From an uncultured Woeseiaceae bacterium (GTDB taxonomy: Bacteria; Pseudomonadota; Gammaproteobacteria; Steroidobacterales; Woeseiaceae): a stretch of 6,187 bases of DNA. Below, piece by piece: positions 5,914 through 6,187 of this stretch. How positions within the stretch are numbered: the stretch's first letter is position 1; each line of letters starts with the position of its first letter. Location: assembly GCA_945787435.1 (NCBI GenBank), contig CALZHX010000064.1, positions 1 to 6,187 of the forward strand, given 5' to 3'. The notes under the pieces were generated by a model. The model had not been told where the DNA came from. It worked only from the letters and a program-made list of their open reading frames with translations, and made no database searches. A program made the translations under genes and the position numbers.

Positions 5914-6187
5914 ATGATTGACCACGACATGCCATCGAGACCTCATCGTCCGATCCGCAGTTTCGTGCGTCGCGCGGGCCGCCTCACGGCGTCACAACAA
6001 CGCGCTCTCGACGAGCTCTGGCCGCAACTCGGGCTCGACTTCAGCCCCGAACCACTCGACTTCGCTCTGCTGTTCGATCGTGAGGCTCCGGTCATTCTCG
6101 AGATCGGCTTTGGCAATGGCGACTCACTGGTCGCACAGGCCGCCGCGGCGCCGGAAAAGAACTTTGTGGGCATCGAGGTTCATGACC
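5914..6187 (+). CDS. trmB: tRNA (guanine-N7-)-methyltransferase TrmB, N-terminal part (3' end outside window)
   Basis: The first 91 codons of TrmB are present; the reading frame is open to the window edge. The enzyme uses SAM to form 7-methylguanosine at position 46 in the variable loop of tRNAs. RPIRSFVRRAGRLTASQQ (13-30) and LDFALLFDREAPV (48-60) match the typical gammaproteobacterial N-terminus. LEIGFGNG (62-69) is SAM motif I, and FVGIEVHD (84-91) includes the acidic residue after the second strand. Two ATGs are possible, 5914 and 5929, five residues apart, and neither has a good Shine-Dalgarno. I chose 5914 because it lies closest to the preceding stop (8-base gap), which favours coupling. 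The C-terminal half, with the tRNA-binding and FPDPW-type motifs, is outside the window. Confidence 0.95.
   Translation, partial: MIDHDMPSRPHRPIRSFVRRAGRLTASQQRALDELWPQLGLDFSPEPLDFALLFDREAPVILEIGFGNGDSLVAQAAAAPEKNFVGIEVHD

Overview
The window is an ordinary, densely packed chromosomal segment of a moderately GC-rich gammaproteobacterium. The clues are an HslVU protease pair, a DUF971 protein directly after hslU, and the ubiE-ubiJ-ubiB ubiquinone cluster. Pseudomonas has the same backbone with polyhydroxyalkanoate genes inserted between the DUF971 gene and ubiE; here that insertion is absent. A xerC directly upstream of hslV also recalls Xanthomonadales-type genomes. I cannot place the organism below class from sequence alone.

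Layout, all on the + strand: the 3' end of xerC (1-203); a 54-base gap holding a perfect 12-bp inverted repeat and the hslV ribosome binding site; hslV (258-797); hslU (799-2139); a DUF971 gene (2139-2495); ubiE (2505-3263); ubiJ (3268-3891); ubiB (3894-5348); a small PlsC-like acyltransferase gene (5345-5905); and the 5' part of trmB (5914 to the window edge). After hslV, every junction is a 1-4 base overlap or a gap of at most 9 bases. hslV through trmB therefore looks like one polycistronic unit, with several genes probably translated by coupling because they lack a good Shine-Dalgarno sequence. The only gap long enough to hold separate regulatory DNA is xerC-hslV.

Functionally there are three blocks. 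HslV and HslU form the two-component ATP-dependent protease. UbiE, UbiJ and UbiB act in aerobic ubiquinone (coenzyme Q) biosynthesis: a C-methyltransferase, a lipid-binding accessory protein, and a membrane-associated kinase-like ATPase. The acyltransferase is coupled to ubiB by an ATGA overlap, and trmB encodes a tRNA m7G46 methyltransferase.

I found no defence system, CRISPR array, insertion sequence, RNA gene or other clearly novel system. The points most worth checking are the REP-like palindrome upstream of hslV, the UbiB that stops before the usual C-terminal membrane helices, and the acyltransferase translationally coupled to it.
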